Shown: one piece after another, positions 1 to 9,539 of the stretch
Position numbering within the stretch: position 1 is the first letter of the stretch
Layout: the number at the start of each line of letters is the position of its first letter
From: Liolophura sinensis
Taxonomy: Eukaryota; Mollusca; Polyplacophora; Chitonida; Chitonidae
Length of the DNA stretch: 64,000 nt
NCBI RefSeq assembly: GCF_032854445.1
Contig: NC_088301.1
Coordinates: 33,712,402-33,776,401, forward strand
Direction: 5' to 3'
Notes under the pieces: model-generated
The model's database searches: none
Told to the model about the DNA's origin: nothing
The model's input: only the letters and a program-made list of their open reading frames with translations
Made by a program: the position numbers and the translations under genes

Positions 1-3000
1 CCGAGGTATTTCCGCGGGGTACCCCTGAGTGCGCTGGACACGGTGGAAAGCCTGTTTCAAGTGAACATTCAAGTCTACCAGCTCATCCCCATGGACAGGT
101 CGTACTCAGCACAACTCATTCACCGCAGTGCCGAGCGCTATTCTCCCCCTACCCTGCGGTTAAACCTGTACCAGCGACATTTCAGCTATATCAAAAACAT
201 GGGGCGTTATGCTCGATCTTTCACCTGCCAGGTGTGCCAGAAGAGTTTTCCGACACTGCGGGAGTTACGACGGCACGGTCAAACGTGCACCGACGCCATT
301 CGACGAAAGTACCCGGGGGGTGTCTTCCGCAATCGGCCCACCATTTTCGAAACGTTGGCGGACATGGGGATCGAACTCCAGGACGGTGACGACGGCATCT
401 TCCCGTACCGAGCGTGTTACGACTTTGAGGCGTACTTGGCTCCGGTGAACCCGGTGGACGATGCGGCGACTGGCTCGACGGAATGGACGGCTCAACACAT
501 CCCCATGAGTGTCAGCGTCAACTCTAATTTACCGAATTACGACCAGCCCGTGTGTTTCATCTCCACCGGCGATTCCAAGGCACTCGTCGAGGACATGATG
601 GCTTACCTCAACGACATCAGCGAGATCAGTAGCGCCTATCTCCACGAGCGTTATGCTTACATCCTGGACGCCTTAGACGAGCGGATCGATCCCGACGAGA
701 AGAAACCGTCTTACACACGCCGAGTGCGGGACAGATTCGTGACCTATATGGACCAGCTCCCCGTCCTCGGCTTTAACTCGGGTAACTATGACCTGAACTT
801 AATCAAACAACAGCTTTACCCCCACCTGGTCCAGAGCGGTGATTTGGAGTATGTGATTAAGCGGAACAATAATCACATGGCCCTCACCACACCGCAGCTG
901 AAATTTCTGGACATTCGGAATTACCTGGCCCCGAATTACAGTTACGAAAAGTGGGTGAAATCTTACGACTGTCACGTGACCAAAGGGAAATTTTGTTACA
1001 GCTACATAGACTCCCTGGCCCGGCTGGAGGAAACCACACTGCCACCGCAGCATGCTTTCGACAATGATCTCACCCACCAGCCGTGTACGGACGCAGAGTA
1101 CAAGACCTTACAGACGGTGTGGCGAGAGCACGGCATGCGGACCGTCAAAGACTTGCTGCGGTGGTATAATAACCTAGACGTCATTCCCTTCATGGAGGCT
1201 GCGGAGAAGATGTCGGTGTTCTACCGAACCATGCATGTGGATGTCTTCAAAGACTGCATCAGCATACCAGGGCTTACCCTCAACTACTTATTCCATGATT
1301 TACGATCCGTGTTCACCCTCGTCGGTGAGAAAGACAAAGACATGCACGATTGCCTCAAGAAAAACATCGTGGGTGGGCCGAGCATCATTTTCCACCGCTA
1401 CCACGAACGAGGCGTGACCCGTATACGGGGAGGAAAGCTGTGTCAGCGCATCGTGGGATTCGATGCCAACGCGCTATACCTGTACTGCCTGGCTTCACCT
1501 ATGCCGACAGGTCACTGCGTCCGTTGGCGCCGTCGGGACGGGGGAGAGAAGTTCGTTCCCTCCGGCACCGCCACCCGTCTGGCTGAAAAATGGCTGGACT
1601 GGAAGTCACAGCAGCTGGGGGTATCGATCCGTCACCGACTCAATCACACCGAGAAGCGGATCGGCGACCGACAACTCCCCGTAGACGGGTTCGCCTATAT
1701 CGACGGACAGCCTACTGTTTTTCAATTCCACGGGTGTTATTTCCACTATCACGGCTGTCACCTGAATCACCCTCGCCCGGGAAAGGTGTGCTACAACGAG
1801 CGGCGGGGATTAAGCCCCCAGGACTTACGGCGGGAGGTGGATGCGAACGACGCATACATTCGCTCCCAGGGCTATCCATTGGTAACGATATGGGAGTGCG
1901 AGTTCCACCGCCAACGCGCGACAAACCTAGCCTTACGGGACTTCCTACAACAGTACGGTTTACCCCCGTCACAGCGACAGCCCAAGACACCAGCTCAGCT
2001 CATGGAGGCTGTCATTCAAGGCCAGTTGTTTGGCTTTGTGGAATGTGACATCCACGTGCCGGACCACCTCAAAGCGGACTTTGCTGAATGCCCACCCATC
2101 TTTAAAAACACCGAGGTGAGTCGGGCTGATATAGGCCCCACCATGGCAGAGTTCGCGGCTGTGAATGACATCATGCCCACACCCAGGCGTATGCTGATCG
2201 GGAGCATGTTTGGTAAGCAAATTCTGCTAGCCACACCTCTGCTCCAGTGGTATCTCGGTCGGGGATTGGTCGTCACGCACGTCTACCAAGCGATGGAATA
2301 CACACCGGAGCGAGCGTTCGAAGCCTTCGCAGACGCCGTCACCCAAGCTCGACGGGAGGGAGATGTCGACCGGAACAAAGCCCTGATCGGGGAGGCGATG
2401 AAGCTGTTGGGGAATTCAGGTTATGGAAAAACCGTCACCAATCAAGACCGACACGTGGATGTCAAAATCTGCGATCTGGCAAAAACACGAAAATTACTGG
2501 AGAGTGTTCGGTGTCGAACCGTCGACCCCATCGACGAGACCACCTTTGAAGTGACGAGTATCAAGAAGACCATTTGCTACAGTCTCCCCTTGCAAATAGG
2601 GTGTATGGTCTACCAGTATGCCAAACTCCGCATGCTGGAATTTTATTACGATTTCATGGCTCGTTTTTTCGACAAGGCGGATTGGCAGTACTGTGAGATG
2701 GACACAGACTCTGCTTACATGGCTTGGTCTGACCCAGACTGGGAATCCCTCGTCAAACCCGAGCTGCGAGCCGTGTACGAGACCGAGCGGGATGCGTGGT
2801 TACCCCGTCGCGACCATTATGACCACGATAAGCGCACACCGGGGCTTTTCAAAGTCGAGTGGACCGGTGATGCCATCGTCAGTTTGTGTTCCAAGACTTA
2901 TTATTGTTACGGCGGGGAATCCAACGCCAAAGACAAACTCTCCTGCAAAGGTGTGAGCGCACGAGGTGTGGACAAGGCCGTGTACCTCTCTGTGTTGCGC

Positions 3001-3153
3001 AATCACCAAAGCGCGAGTGGTGTGAATCGGGGAATGCGGATGCGGGGCAATACGATGTACTCGTATACCCAACACAAAGACGCATTGACATACTTTTACG
3101 GGAAGCGAAAAGTGCTCCCCGACGGGGTGAGCACCACCTATTTAGATCTGTAG
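1..3153 (+). CDS. Polinton-type family B DNA polymerase, 5' end outside window, otherwise intact
   Basis: The frame is open from base 1 and ends at TAG 3151-3153. The first in-frame ATG is at 91, but coding-like sequence continues upstream, so the gene is 5'-truncated by the window. Numbering residues from the GTG at 43, a CCHC/C2H2-like zinc knuckle is C62, C65, H78, C82. Exonuclease motifs are D127-F-E129, then N245 to D250 (FNSGNYD), then Y375 to D379. Polymerase motif A is D474 (DANALY), motif B is K787 to G795 (KLLGNSGYG) and motif C is D887-T-D889-S. All expected catalytic residues are present. Between motifs A and B, residues about 535-625 hold a Cys/His-rich block (HGC repeats, then WECE). 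I read it as the restriction-endonuclease-like insert known in this family, with moderate certainty. No stop or frameshift occurs in 1,036 codons. The stop is followed 64 bases later by a histone-type stem-loop. Confidence 0.93.
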   Translation, partial: PRYFRGVPLSALDTVESLFQVNIQVYQLIPMDRSYSAQLIHRSAERYSPPTLRLNLYQRHFSYIKNMGRYARSFTCQVCQKSFPTLRELRRHGQTCTDAIRRKYPGGVFRNRPTIFETLADMGIELQDGDDGIFPYRACYDFEAYLAPVNPVDDAATGSTEWTAQHIPMSVSVNSNLPNYDQPVCFISTGDSKALVEDMMAYLNDISEISSAYLHERYAYILDALDERIDPDEKKPSYTRRVRDRFVTYMDQLPVLGFNSGNYDLNLIKQQLYPHLVQSGDLEYVIKRNNNHMALTTPQLKFLDIRNYLAPNYSYEKWVKSYDCHVTKGKFCYSYIDSLARLEETTLPPQHAFDNDLTHQPCTDAEYKTLQTVWREHGMRTVKDLLRWYNNLDVIPFMEAAEKMSVFYRTMHVDVFKDCISIPGLTLNYLFHDLRSVFTLVGEKDKDMHDCLKKNIVGGPSIIFHRYHERGVTRIRGGKLCQRIVGFDANALYLYCLASPMPTGHCVRWRRRDGGEKFVPSGTATRLAEKWLDWKSQQLGVSIRHRLNHTEKRIGDRQLPVDGFAYIDGQPTVFQFHGCYFHYHGCHLNHPRPGKVCYNERRGLSPQDLRREVDANDAYIRSQGYPLVTIWECEFHRQRATNLALRDFLQQYGLPPSQRQPKTPAQLMEAVIQGQLFGFVECDIHVPDHLKADFAECPPIFKNTEVSRADIGPTMAEFAAVNDIMPTPRRMLIGSMFGKQILLATPLLQWYLGRGLVVTHVYQAMEYTPERAFEAFADAVTQARREGDVDRNKALIGEAMKLLGNSGYGKTVTNQDRHVDVKICDLAKTRKLLESVRCRTVDPIDETTFEVTSIKKTICYSLPLQIGCMVYQYAKLRMLEFYYDFMARFFDKADWQYCEMDTDSAYMAWSDPDWESLVKPELRAVYETERDAWLPRRDHYDHDKRTPGLFKVEWTGDAIVSLCSKTYYCYGGESNAKDKLSCKGVSARGVDKAVYLSVLRNHQSASGVNRGMRMRGNTMYSYTQHKDALTYFYGKRKVLPDGVSTTYLDL

Positions 3154-3210
3154 AACGGTGCTATGGATACTCTACACACCCGGCTCCGTGCTCTTGTGCT
3201 CTTGTGACAC

Positions 3211-3334
3211 TTCCGACGGCCCTTTTCAGGGCCAACCAACTCTTCCCGAAAGAGTACTTTCTCAATCTAAGCACTGAAAAAAAAGAAAGAAAAGAAGCCC
3301 CACAACAGACACAGTCTTCCCATTTTTTTTTTTT
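3211..3334 (+). terminator. Histone-mRNA-like 3' processing cassette, copy 1 (behind PolB)
   Basis: A six-base-pair stem with a TTTC loop (GGCCCT at 3218-3223, AGGGCC at 3228-3233) matches the metazoan replication-dependent histone stem-loop in stem, loop and flank (CGAC before, AACCAA after). A second small hairpin, ACTCTT/AAGAGT, is at 3239-3255. A purine-rich tract at about 3276-3299 resembles a histone downstream element. The whole block recurs at 7555-7675. The distance from the PolB stop is normal for histone genes. Use in RNA processing is inferred. Confidence 0.7.
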
Positions 3335-3465
3335 AATTGTACAATTTTTTTCATGTGTTTTATCATTCGCGGTGGTACATAAGTTAAAAACGCCTAGCGG
3401 GGGGCGGCGGGCCGGCAGCCGTAATAGCCTGACACACTGACCCGACTTGCCGTGCCTGCTACATC

Positions 3466-3531
3466 GTCATACATTGTTGCCGAGCGGCGCCTTGCCGGTA
3501 TACCGCAGACGGCCTGGTAACAATGTATGAC
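3466..3531. repeat. Hairpin with 16-bp arms
   Basis: Arms 3466-3481 and 3516-3531 are reverse complements with one mismatch, and the loop is 34 bases and GC-rich. The arm core ACATTGTTACC and the preceding GACACACTGACC tract recur near 13,108-13,160, so this is an element-specific motif. The sequence turns AT-rich directly after the right arm, so the hairpin may mark a module boundary. Function is unknown. Confidence 0.6.
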
Positions 3532-3536
3532 TTTAA

Positions 3537-4411
3537 GCAAGATATGTAACAGCCATTTCTTAAACGGTTACATTCAATTATTCTTAATCAACTAATCTTA
3601 ACACACATATATACAAGACAACCAAATGACCATGAAGGAGAAAACAACTACCAGGTTATATTAAAAAAATTCTTTTTTCAATGTTTTATTCTTTTCTATC
3701 AAAAATCTGAAATACGAAAGGATATACCGAAACATACTAATATCTTCAACAGAAACTTGCAGTACTTGCTATGGGGAACCTAACAGAGCCCATACGTGTA
3801 AATGATAAATACATGATATTGAAAAGAAATGATAAATGGGTGCACTGAACAGCTAATTTGACTTTGAAAAGACCGGTCAAAGCAGGTGTCAAAATGTCTG
3901 GCTCTATTAGTAGAGATGTGCTTTCCAAAACATGAGGCAAAAATGGAATTAAATGCTCACAGCAAAGCCATCCAAAATACAACAATGATTTTCCAACACA
4001 AACGTCAAATGTTCTGTATTTTCACCAACATCCACATATTTTAGCAAGATATGTAACAGCCATTTCTTAAACGGTTAAATTCAATTATTCTTTATCCACT
4101 AATCTTAACACACATATACACAAGACAACCAAATGACCATGAAGGAGAAAACGACAACTACCAGGTTATATTAAAAAATTCTTTTTTCAATGTTTTATTC
4201 TTTTCTATCAAAAATCTGAAATACGAAAGGATATACCGAAACATAAACTTGTAGTACTTGCTATGGGGAACCTAACAGAGCCCATACGTGTAAATGATAA
4301 ATACATGATATTGAAAATAAATGATAAATGGGTGCACTGAACAGCTAATTTGACTTTGAAAAGACCGGTCAAAGCAGGTGTCAAAATGTCTGGCTCTATT
4401 AGTAGAGATTG
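3537..4411. repeat. Tandem repeat, period 507 bp, about 1.7 copies
   Basis: Sequence from 3537 to about 3918 recurs from 4044 to about 4411 with small indels and a few substitutions. Bases 3919-4043 are spacer present only in the first unit. The block is AT-rich and non-coding, unlike the genes around it. It may be host DNA inserted in the element or an element-specific repeat. Confidence 0.8.
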
Positions 4412-5802
4412 TCAAATGACCATCGAAGAGAAAACGACAACTACCAGTAGGTCATCCATGGCTTTTCACATGAGCGTTCCACAGGTGGGTCGGGGTGGTT
4501 GGCATAGCTCGGCTGGGTGTAAGGACATGGTGGGCTAATGTACTCTAGGGCTGCAGCAAAAAACAATAAACTCTGACAATTCTAGTTATGCAAATAGTTA
4601 CTTTCCTGGCTAATATTCATTCAAAATATACTTGGGTAACCGCATGCATGTATGTATGTGAGTATTTAACCATTCATTCTTCAAACGAGTTGCTAAGACA
4701 CAGAATACCTGATGCATGTCACAAGTGCTTACATAACGGCAAACAGCTCAGCTATGAATAGTAATTTTCAGCAATGAAATGCAGCATGTCTTATTACATA
4801 TTATCCAGTAAAGAAGTTTTTTTATACTTTTCATATACTGTTACAAACATGTAAAATGAGATAGCTCTTACTTTCTTAAATCAAGAAGCAAAGCTGGTTC
4901 AGGAAAGAAAGAAGACATCAAAGCATACAATGGCCACTTATTCAATGATGTATCATAAGTGAAAAAGGGTAGAGCTTGGGCGGTGAAGCATTTGTTTGTC
5001 TTTCCTTTTTTCTCCGGACACTAACTTTACCTTCAAGAGGCACACCTAACTGCATCAAAGTGTACCTTTGCCCCCTCAACAGTAGAACACAGTTTATTTG
5101 GGGTAAATGGGTTACGATTTGGAAACTGAGTACCGAGAGCTGGTATGGTGATCTGAAAGACAAATGTACTTTACCATAGATTAACAATGTAAATGCCTAA
5201 CATCAACTTCTAAATGACACTTATACATGTATAAATCACAACCACGACATTCTTTTTTCGATTTACTTCAAATCAATTATTTTTATAAGATAATTTACTT
5301 CTTATTCTTTCTGGTACACATGGACATGATTAATTGTATAAATAAATAATAAAAAAAGTTACATTCCAGCAAAAGAACTTGATTCTTATCTCTTCAAACA
5401 AGTTTCTTATCAACATTTTGTTGAAACCTATAGTAGTACCTTGTACAAAAGGAGCTGTTGGGCACCACTTCCATCCCTTCCCATGGGAGAATGAAGCTGG
5501 TATACAGGACTTCCCCATCCATTCTTCTGGCAAAGGTCATCGAGCACCTATAGTGAACATCGTTACATGCATGACACTCTTGAAATGCAGCATGTCTTAT
5601 TGCATATGATCCAGTAAAGAAGTTTTTTTTATACTTTTTCATATACTGTTACAAACATGTAACATGAGATAGCTCTTACTGTCTTAAATTAACTTTCAAG
5701 AAGTAAAGCGGGTTCAGGGGAGAAAAGAAGACATCTAAGCCTACAATGACCACTTATTTAATTGACACTTATACACGTAGAAATCACAACCACCAGCCGA
5801 TG
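4412..5802. repeat. AT-rich non-coding stretch with a ~170-bp direct repeat
   Basis: Segments about 4784-4960 and 5588-5755 are diverged direct copies 803 bp apart. A shorter piece (GACACTTATACA and flank) occurs near 5215 and 5763. I see no supported gene. Short ORFs here have no coding character. Confidence 0.65.
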
Positions 5803-6060
5803 CAGTATTAGACATATTGCATATATATAAGATATATACATAGCAGGCGAGTTGAACACAACCCCGGCTGACAACAATGTAGCGTCACGCGCACAGCTCT
5901 GCCGGGCTGATGATTCTGTATGAAACGGGCGGGAGAAAACATAAAAGCCCGCTCGCACTCATCATCCAATCAGTGGGCTGATAATTCCTTTTGTCGTGCT
6001 TTCGCCCAGGCCAGGGTTAGAAGTATATATAGCATAACCGCGGGTTTGAGTTGGTCAGAC
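5803..6060 (+). promoter_or_regulatory. RING-gene promoter with duplicated upstream module (copy 1)
   Basis: Bases 5803-5962 are repeated at 8121-8298. After the module come a CCAAT box at 5966-5970, a TATA box TATATATA at 6024-6031 and an initiator-like TCAGACT at 6055-6061, about 31 bases after the TATA. The first ATG is at 6102. Spacing fits a TATA/initiator RNA polymerase II promoter. Strand is taken from the TATA-Inr-ATG order. Confidence 0.6.
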
Positions 6061-6101
6061 TGAGCACAAATTATCGACAGCTTGTATCGACAGTTTATTA
6101 T

Positions 6102-7361
6102 TATGGCTCTTTTTTTGGGAGATCTCGACGATGAGTGGGCCACAACCTCAGAGAGTGAGGAATCACCATGGGGATAATGACGACGAAGGAGTTTGGGTTT
6201 GGTCTCCCCCGTCCGACCCAACAATCGTCATACCCGAGTCACCAGAGTCACCAGGACAGCAACAACAACCTACTACCCAAAATGTCGAACCAACAACCGA
6301 ACAACAACACCACCAGCTGGAAAATCCAGAACGACCCGAGCAACAGCCCCAGCTGGAATTGAACCCCAACCGGGGAAGACGAGCTGAGCCCTGCACCTGC
6401 GCCGGGTGCGGTCGAGTGAGGGAGGGAGTTATGGCGACATCCCCCAGCACCACCACCACCGAACCACCATCACCAAACACCCAGGGCGGGCGTGGGCGAG
6501 GTAGATTAGCCGAATTAATAACCCTCGCCCGGGAGGGGCGTTTAACCCAACCGAATATTAATCGGTTCTTCAGACCGAGGAGTTCCCGGGGGCGAGGCGT
6601 CGGGCGGGGGCTACCCCGGGGGCTTGACCTGGACGATATAACCGAAGGGGAGGACGAAGAACGACTACGTGGGAGTTCAAATCCAGACCACGGCGAGAGT
6701 GAGCGGTTGATGGAAGTAACACCACCTCCACCACCACCTGGCTGGCTATCCGCTCGTCGGGGTCGGCCCCGAGCTCACGTCCCACCCCAGCCTCGGGTTG
6801 GTGACACCCGCCGTGGGGTTGAAGAACCAACAGCGACAGCTCCACAGCCACAGATACCAGTCGAGCAAGCGGGGGAGGTGAGGCCTGTCAATTCCCAAAA
6901 TTATATCAGCCTAGAGGATAGGCGAGCCTTAGTTCGCCACACTGAGGCTCGATTGCGAGCCGACCCTCCCCTGCAGTGGTTTTTAATCCCCGCGGCGGTG
7001 GGAGCAATACCACTGACGCCAGCTCCGGGGTCGATCCCACCACCACCACCACCAGCCGCACCACCCGCACCAGCACCAGCACCAGCGTCATCAACAACAG
7101 CCGACCCACCACCAACCAACCCACCATCACCTGAGAGCGGTGCAGGTGAGGCACTTGCTGCGTCCCCACAGGGGAGGAAGAGGAGCCACACATCCGACGG
7201 TTTTCCGACACGTGAGTGTCGGATTTGTTATGTAAGAGTGTCCGATGCGTGTCTCTTACCCTGTGGGCATGCAGCGATCTGCCTCGCATCGTCGTCTCGC
7301 ACCCCAGCGGTGCCCATTTTGTAATTTGTATATATTACGTATTATTCGTCTCTTTTTTTAA
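6102..7361 (+). pseudogene. Proline/threonine-rich RING-finger protein, frameshifted
   Basis: The main frame runs 6131-7324 (397 codons). It is rich in Pro, Gln, Thr and acidic residues, with proline runs in the centre. At its end is a C3HC4 RING start (CRIC, then eleven residues, CGH, then a Cys three residues on), of the type in IAP-like E3 ubiquitin ligases. The final Cys pair (CPFC) lies in the +1 frame, which stops at 7359-7361, so a frameshift lies between about 7270 and 7300. An ATG at 6102 starts a short acidic frame (24 codons) whose character continues in the 6131 frame, suggesting a second shift near 6165. No BIR domain is visible. If once functional, it was probably a viral or host-derived ubiquitin ligase modulating the cell. 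A histone-like 3' cassette follows at 7555. Confidence 0.6.
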
Positions 7362-7554
7362 TTGTTTGTCAATCTTGTTTTAATCGTTTTTCATGTTGTG
7401 AACCTGTTGTATTTGTTGTTTTAAAAAAGAAAAAAGAAAAAAAAAAAAGAAACAGCTGGCTGTAAAAAAAAAATGGCTGTTTAAAAAAGAAAAAAATGGC
7501 TGTTTAAAAAAAAAAAAAAAAAGAAAAAAAAAAGAAAGAAAACAGCAGCACTGT
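7362..7554. other. Low-complexity A-rich spacer
   Basis: After the RING gene, 7,420-7,545 is a run of poly-A tracts broken by G, with the short phrase ATGGCTGTTT repeated. No gene is supported. Reading frames here give only Lys or Phe runs. Confidence 0.7.
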
Positions 7555-7675
7555 CCAACAGCCCTTTTCAGGGCCACCCAACTCTTCCCCAAAGAGTACT
7601 TTCTCAATCTAAGCACTAAAAAAGAGAAAAGAAAAAAGAAGCCCCACACCAGACACAGTCTCCCCATTTTTTTTT
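7555..7675 (+). terminator. Histone-mRNA-like 3' processing cassette, copy 2 (behind RING gene)
   Basis: A GCCCT/AGGGC stem with TTTC loop lies at 7561-7574; the outer pair 7560/7575 is mismatched (A-C) here. The flank CACCCA after the stem is closer to the histone consensus than copy 1. The ACTCTT/AAGAGT hairpin (7581-7597), the purine-rich tract and the following GCCCCACA..CAGACACAG block are shared with 3211-3334. Confidence 0.65.
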
Positions 7676-7909
7676 CCCTTGTCTTGTGTATATACGTAAT
7701 GTATTAGTGTTATTTAAAACTCTGCCTAATTTATACCCAGCCTGAAACAAACAAACCACTGTTTTCTCTATTTATCTATCTATATCTACATCCCCTTGTC
7801 TTGTGTATATACGTAATGTATTGGTGTTACTTAAAACTCTGCCTAATTTATACCCAGCCTGAAACAAACAAACCACTGTTTTCTCTATTTATCTATCTAT
7901 ATCTATATT
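7676..7909. repeat. 117-bp tandem duplication
   Basis: Unit 1 is 7676-7792 and unit 2 is 7793-about 7909, nearly identical, ending in TATC tetranucleotide repeats. A weak third match starts near 8017. Non-coding. Confidence 0.85.
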
Positions 7910-7910
7910 C

Positions 7911-8008
7911 CATATACTGCTATACTGTTATACTGTACTCCAGTCTACTACACGCTATATCACGCTAGTATATACACATACATCCCGCGGCGTGGAAAAA
8001 ACCCACCA
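7911..8008. repeat. Dispersed element repeat, copy 1 (copy 2 at 9843-9925)
   Basis: A block with TATACTGTTATAC phrases ending in CCGCGGCGT, GAAAAAACCCACC is repeated in the same orientation at 9843-9925. A looser relative with TATACTATAC phrases is near 18,575-18,650. It flanks gene modules and is non-coding. Confidence 0.75.
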
Positions 8009-8120
8009 AAATTTCTTGTGTGTGTATAATGTATTGCTGTTACTTATGTATTTCCAATGCAGGCTGGTTGGGAGGTAGGCAGGCAGGTCAGTCGGTGCAG
8101 CCGGTGCAGGGTAGGGTTGT

Positions 8121-8403
8121 CAGTATTAGACATATATACATATATTACATATATACATAGCAGGCGAGGTGAACACAACCCCGGCTGACAACAATGTAGC
8201 GTCACGCGCACAGCTCTGCCAGGCGAAGGATTCTGTATGAAACGCGCGGGAAAATGTAACCGAGAAGGATATATGAAAACACGCCCGCCAATGATACATC
8301 ACTTTTAGTGCTCTCACTTAGGCCCGCGCCCTGCGTTTCCCTCCAACTTTACAAGCCGGGGTTGTCTTATAAAAGGTCGATCACCTCGGTGGTACGTCAC
8401 TCT
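8121..8403 (+). promoter_or_regulatory. Second copy of the promoter module with TATA and initiator
   Basis: Bases 8121-8298 repeat 5803-5962. TATAAAAG is at 8368-8375 and a good initiator TCACTCT at 8397-8403, 31 bases from TATA to the initiator A. An ATG follows at 8436. The phrase CAACTTTACAAGCCG before the TATA also occurs near 9793. Confidence 0.55.
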
Positions 8404-8435
8404 ACAGCGCTATCTTTTCTAAGACTCAGGTTTTG

Positions 8436-8628
8436 ATGTATAGACAGTGGATCCAAAACTGAAGTCAAGCAAACTCCGTATCAGTCTGATGTATACACTC
8501 GCCTTGTCTACACGGACAACAAACCAGGATTATTATACTCTACTGGTTTTGTTAGTTCTTTGTGGGTTCTTTCATATAATCAACCCGTCTATAAGGTCGA
8601 ATATTCCGGCCTAGAGGTACGCGAATAA
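8436..8628 (+). pseudogene. Possible small viral ORF (~64 codons), frame broken near the start
   Basis: The ATG at 8436 reads eight codons to a TGA at 8460. The overlapping frame 8437-8628 is open for 63 codons up to TAA 8626-8628 but has no ATG. Its composition (Tyr, Val, Leu, Ser spread evenly) looks protein-like. Together with the TATA/initiator 37 bases upstream, this suggests a small gene with one frameshift. I recognise no family. It may be chance. Confidence 0.3.
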
Positions 8629-8685
8629 ACGGCTCAGAAAATAAATAACATTCTTGATGAGAATCAAAAGGTATATAACCGACCC

Positions 8686-8990
8686 GTTAGTAGGTCACTC
8701 AGCCCGAGCAGGACACAATGACTCGGTCGCCGTACATGTTTGTTTACATATGACGACGTCATAACATACATCATAATACATTATAATGCATTGTCATCGG
8801 CCAAGGCGGGGAGAGAGGGAGAAAGGGGGAGGGCTGTGAGGGAGGTTCGTGGGTTAGTAGGTCACTCTTCCCGAGCGGGACACAATGACTCGGTCACCGT
8901 ACATGTTTGTACATGTTTGTTTACATATGACGACGTCATAACATACAGCGTAATACATTCGACTCGTTGGGTTAGTAGGTCACTCAACCT
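8686..8990. repeat. Direct repeats carrying TGACGACGTCA palindromes
   Basis: Units start at 8686, 8853 and (truncated) 8971 with GTTAGTAGGTCACTC, then ACACAATGACTCGGTC and CGTACATGTTTG. TGACGACGTCA occurs at 8751-8761 and 8928-8938. A purine-rich GGGAGAGAGGGAG tract separates units 1 and 2. This is an enhancer-like or origin-like architecture between the small plus-strand ORF and the zinc-finger gene. Confidence 0.7.
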
Positions 8991-9042
8991 GCTGTGTGGG
9001 GAGGCCGAAAATAAAATAAAATAATAAAAAAAAAGAACTTAC

Positions 9043-9492
9043 CGAGCCGTGTTTCCCACGTTGATGGGTCCGCCAATCCCACAACCGGTAGAAAGACTTC
9101 CCACAGTCTTTACAATGCCACACACGTTCTTTTTTGTTACCATGTCGCTGTTGATGTCGGATCAAATTTTCTCGGCGAAAAAACACCCGCTCACAGGTCG
9201 AGCAGGTGAATCTTTTGTTTGTCTGGGGCTGGTGATGCGTCCGCTGGTGCCGGAGCCAGTTATCCCGCCGGGTAAAGTGCTGGGCACACACCCGGCAAAA
9301 ATACTTCCCCGTCGTCTTCTTTTCCTTATCACCGTGCTGTGTTTGGTGATGCCGTCGCCAGCTATCGCGTCGGGTAAATCCTCGTTCGCACACCTCGCAG
9401 GTAAATAGCTTCTCCGTCTTCTTCCCCTCCAACGCCTTCTCCTCCAACGTCTTCTCCTTGTCTGTATCACCCTCGAAATCTTCTCGATCCAT
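9043..9492 (-). CDS. Four-finger C2H2 zinc-finger protein, intact, probably spliced
   Basis: ATG is at 9492-9490. The first 28 codons are acidic/Lys-rich, then come four C2H2 fingers with the core patterns RRDSWRRH, RRDNWLRH, RRENLIRH and RLWDWRTH. A Trp in the recognition helix of three fingers is unusual. A strong splice donor (TCG|GTAAGT) follows finger four at 9042, at a codon boundary, so the exon is exactly 150 codons. Without splicing, the frame ends at 8980 after 20 more residues. The paralogue at 17836-18336 has a donor at the same codon. The protein probably binds DNA, perhaps as a regulator of element genes. No disabling change is seen, unlike most neighbours. The downstream exon is not identified. 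Confidence 0.8.
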
Positions 9493-9539
9493 CGTCGCTT
9501 GTTTGCTCGCTCGTTCGCTCGCACGGTGTCTTCAGGTGA

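Noticed and set aside
209-3091. Many ORFs on both strands overlapping PolB
   Set aside because: They are shadows of the GC-rich PolB frame. None has a domain and all lie within 1-3153.
7380-7667. Minus-strand ORF of 95 codons
   Set aside because: It translates poly-A/T tracts into Phe and Lys runs and spans the histone-like cassette.
8980-9042. A ~50-base intron inside the tail of zinc-finger gene 1 (donor 9042, acceptor CCACACAG near 8993)
   Set aside because: It would be very short, does not change the frame, and the paralogue has no matching acceptor.
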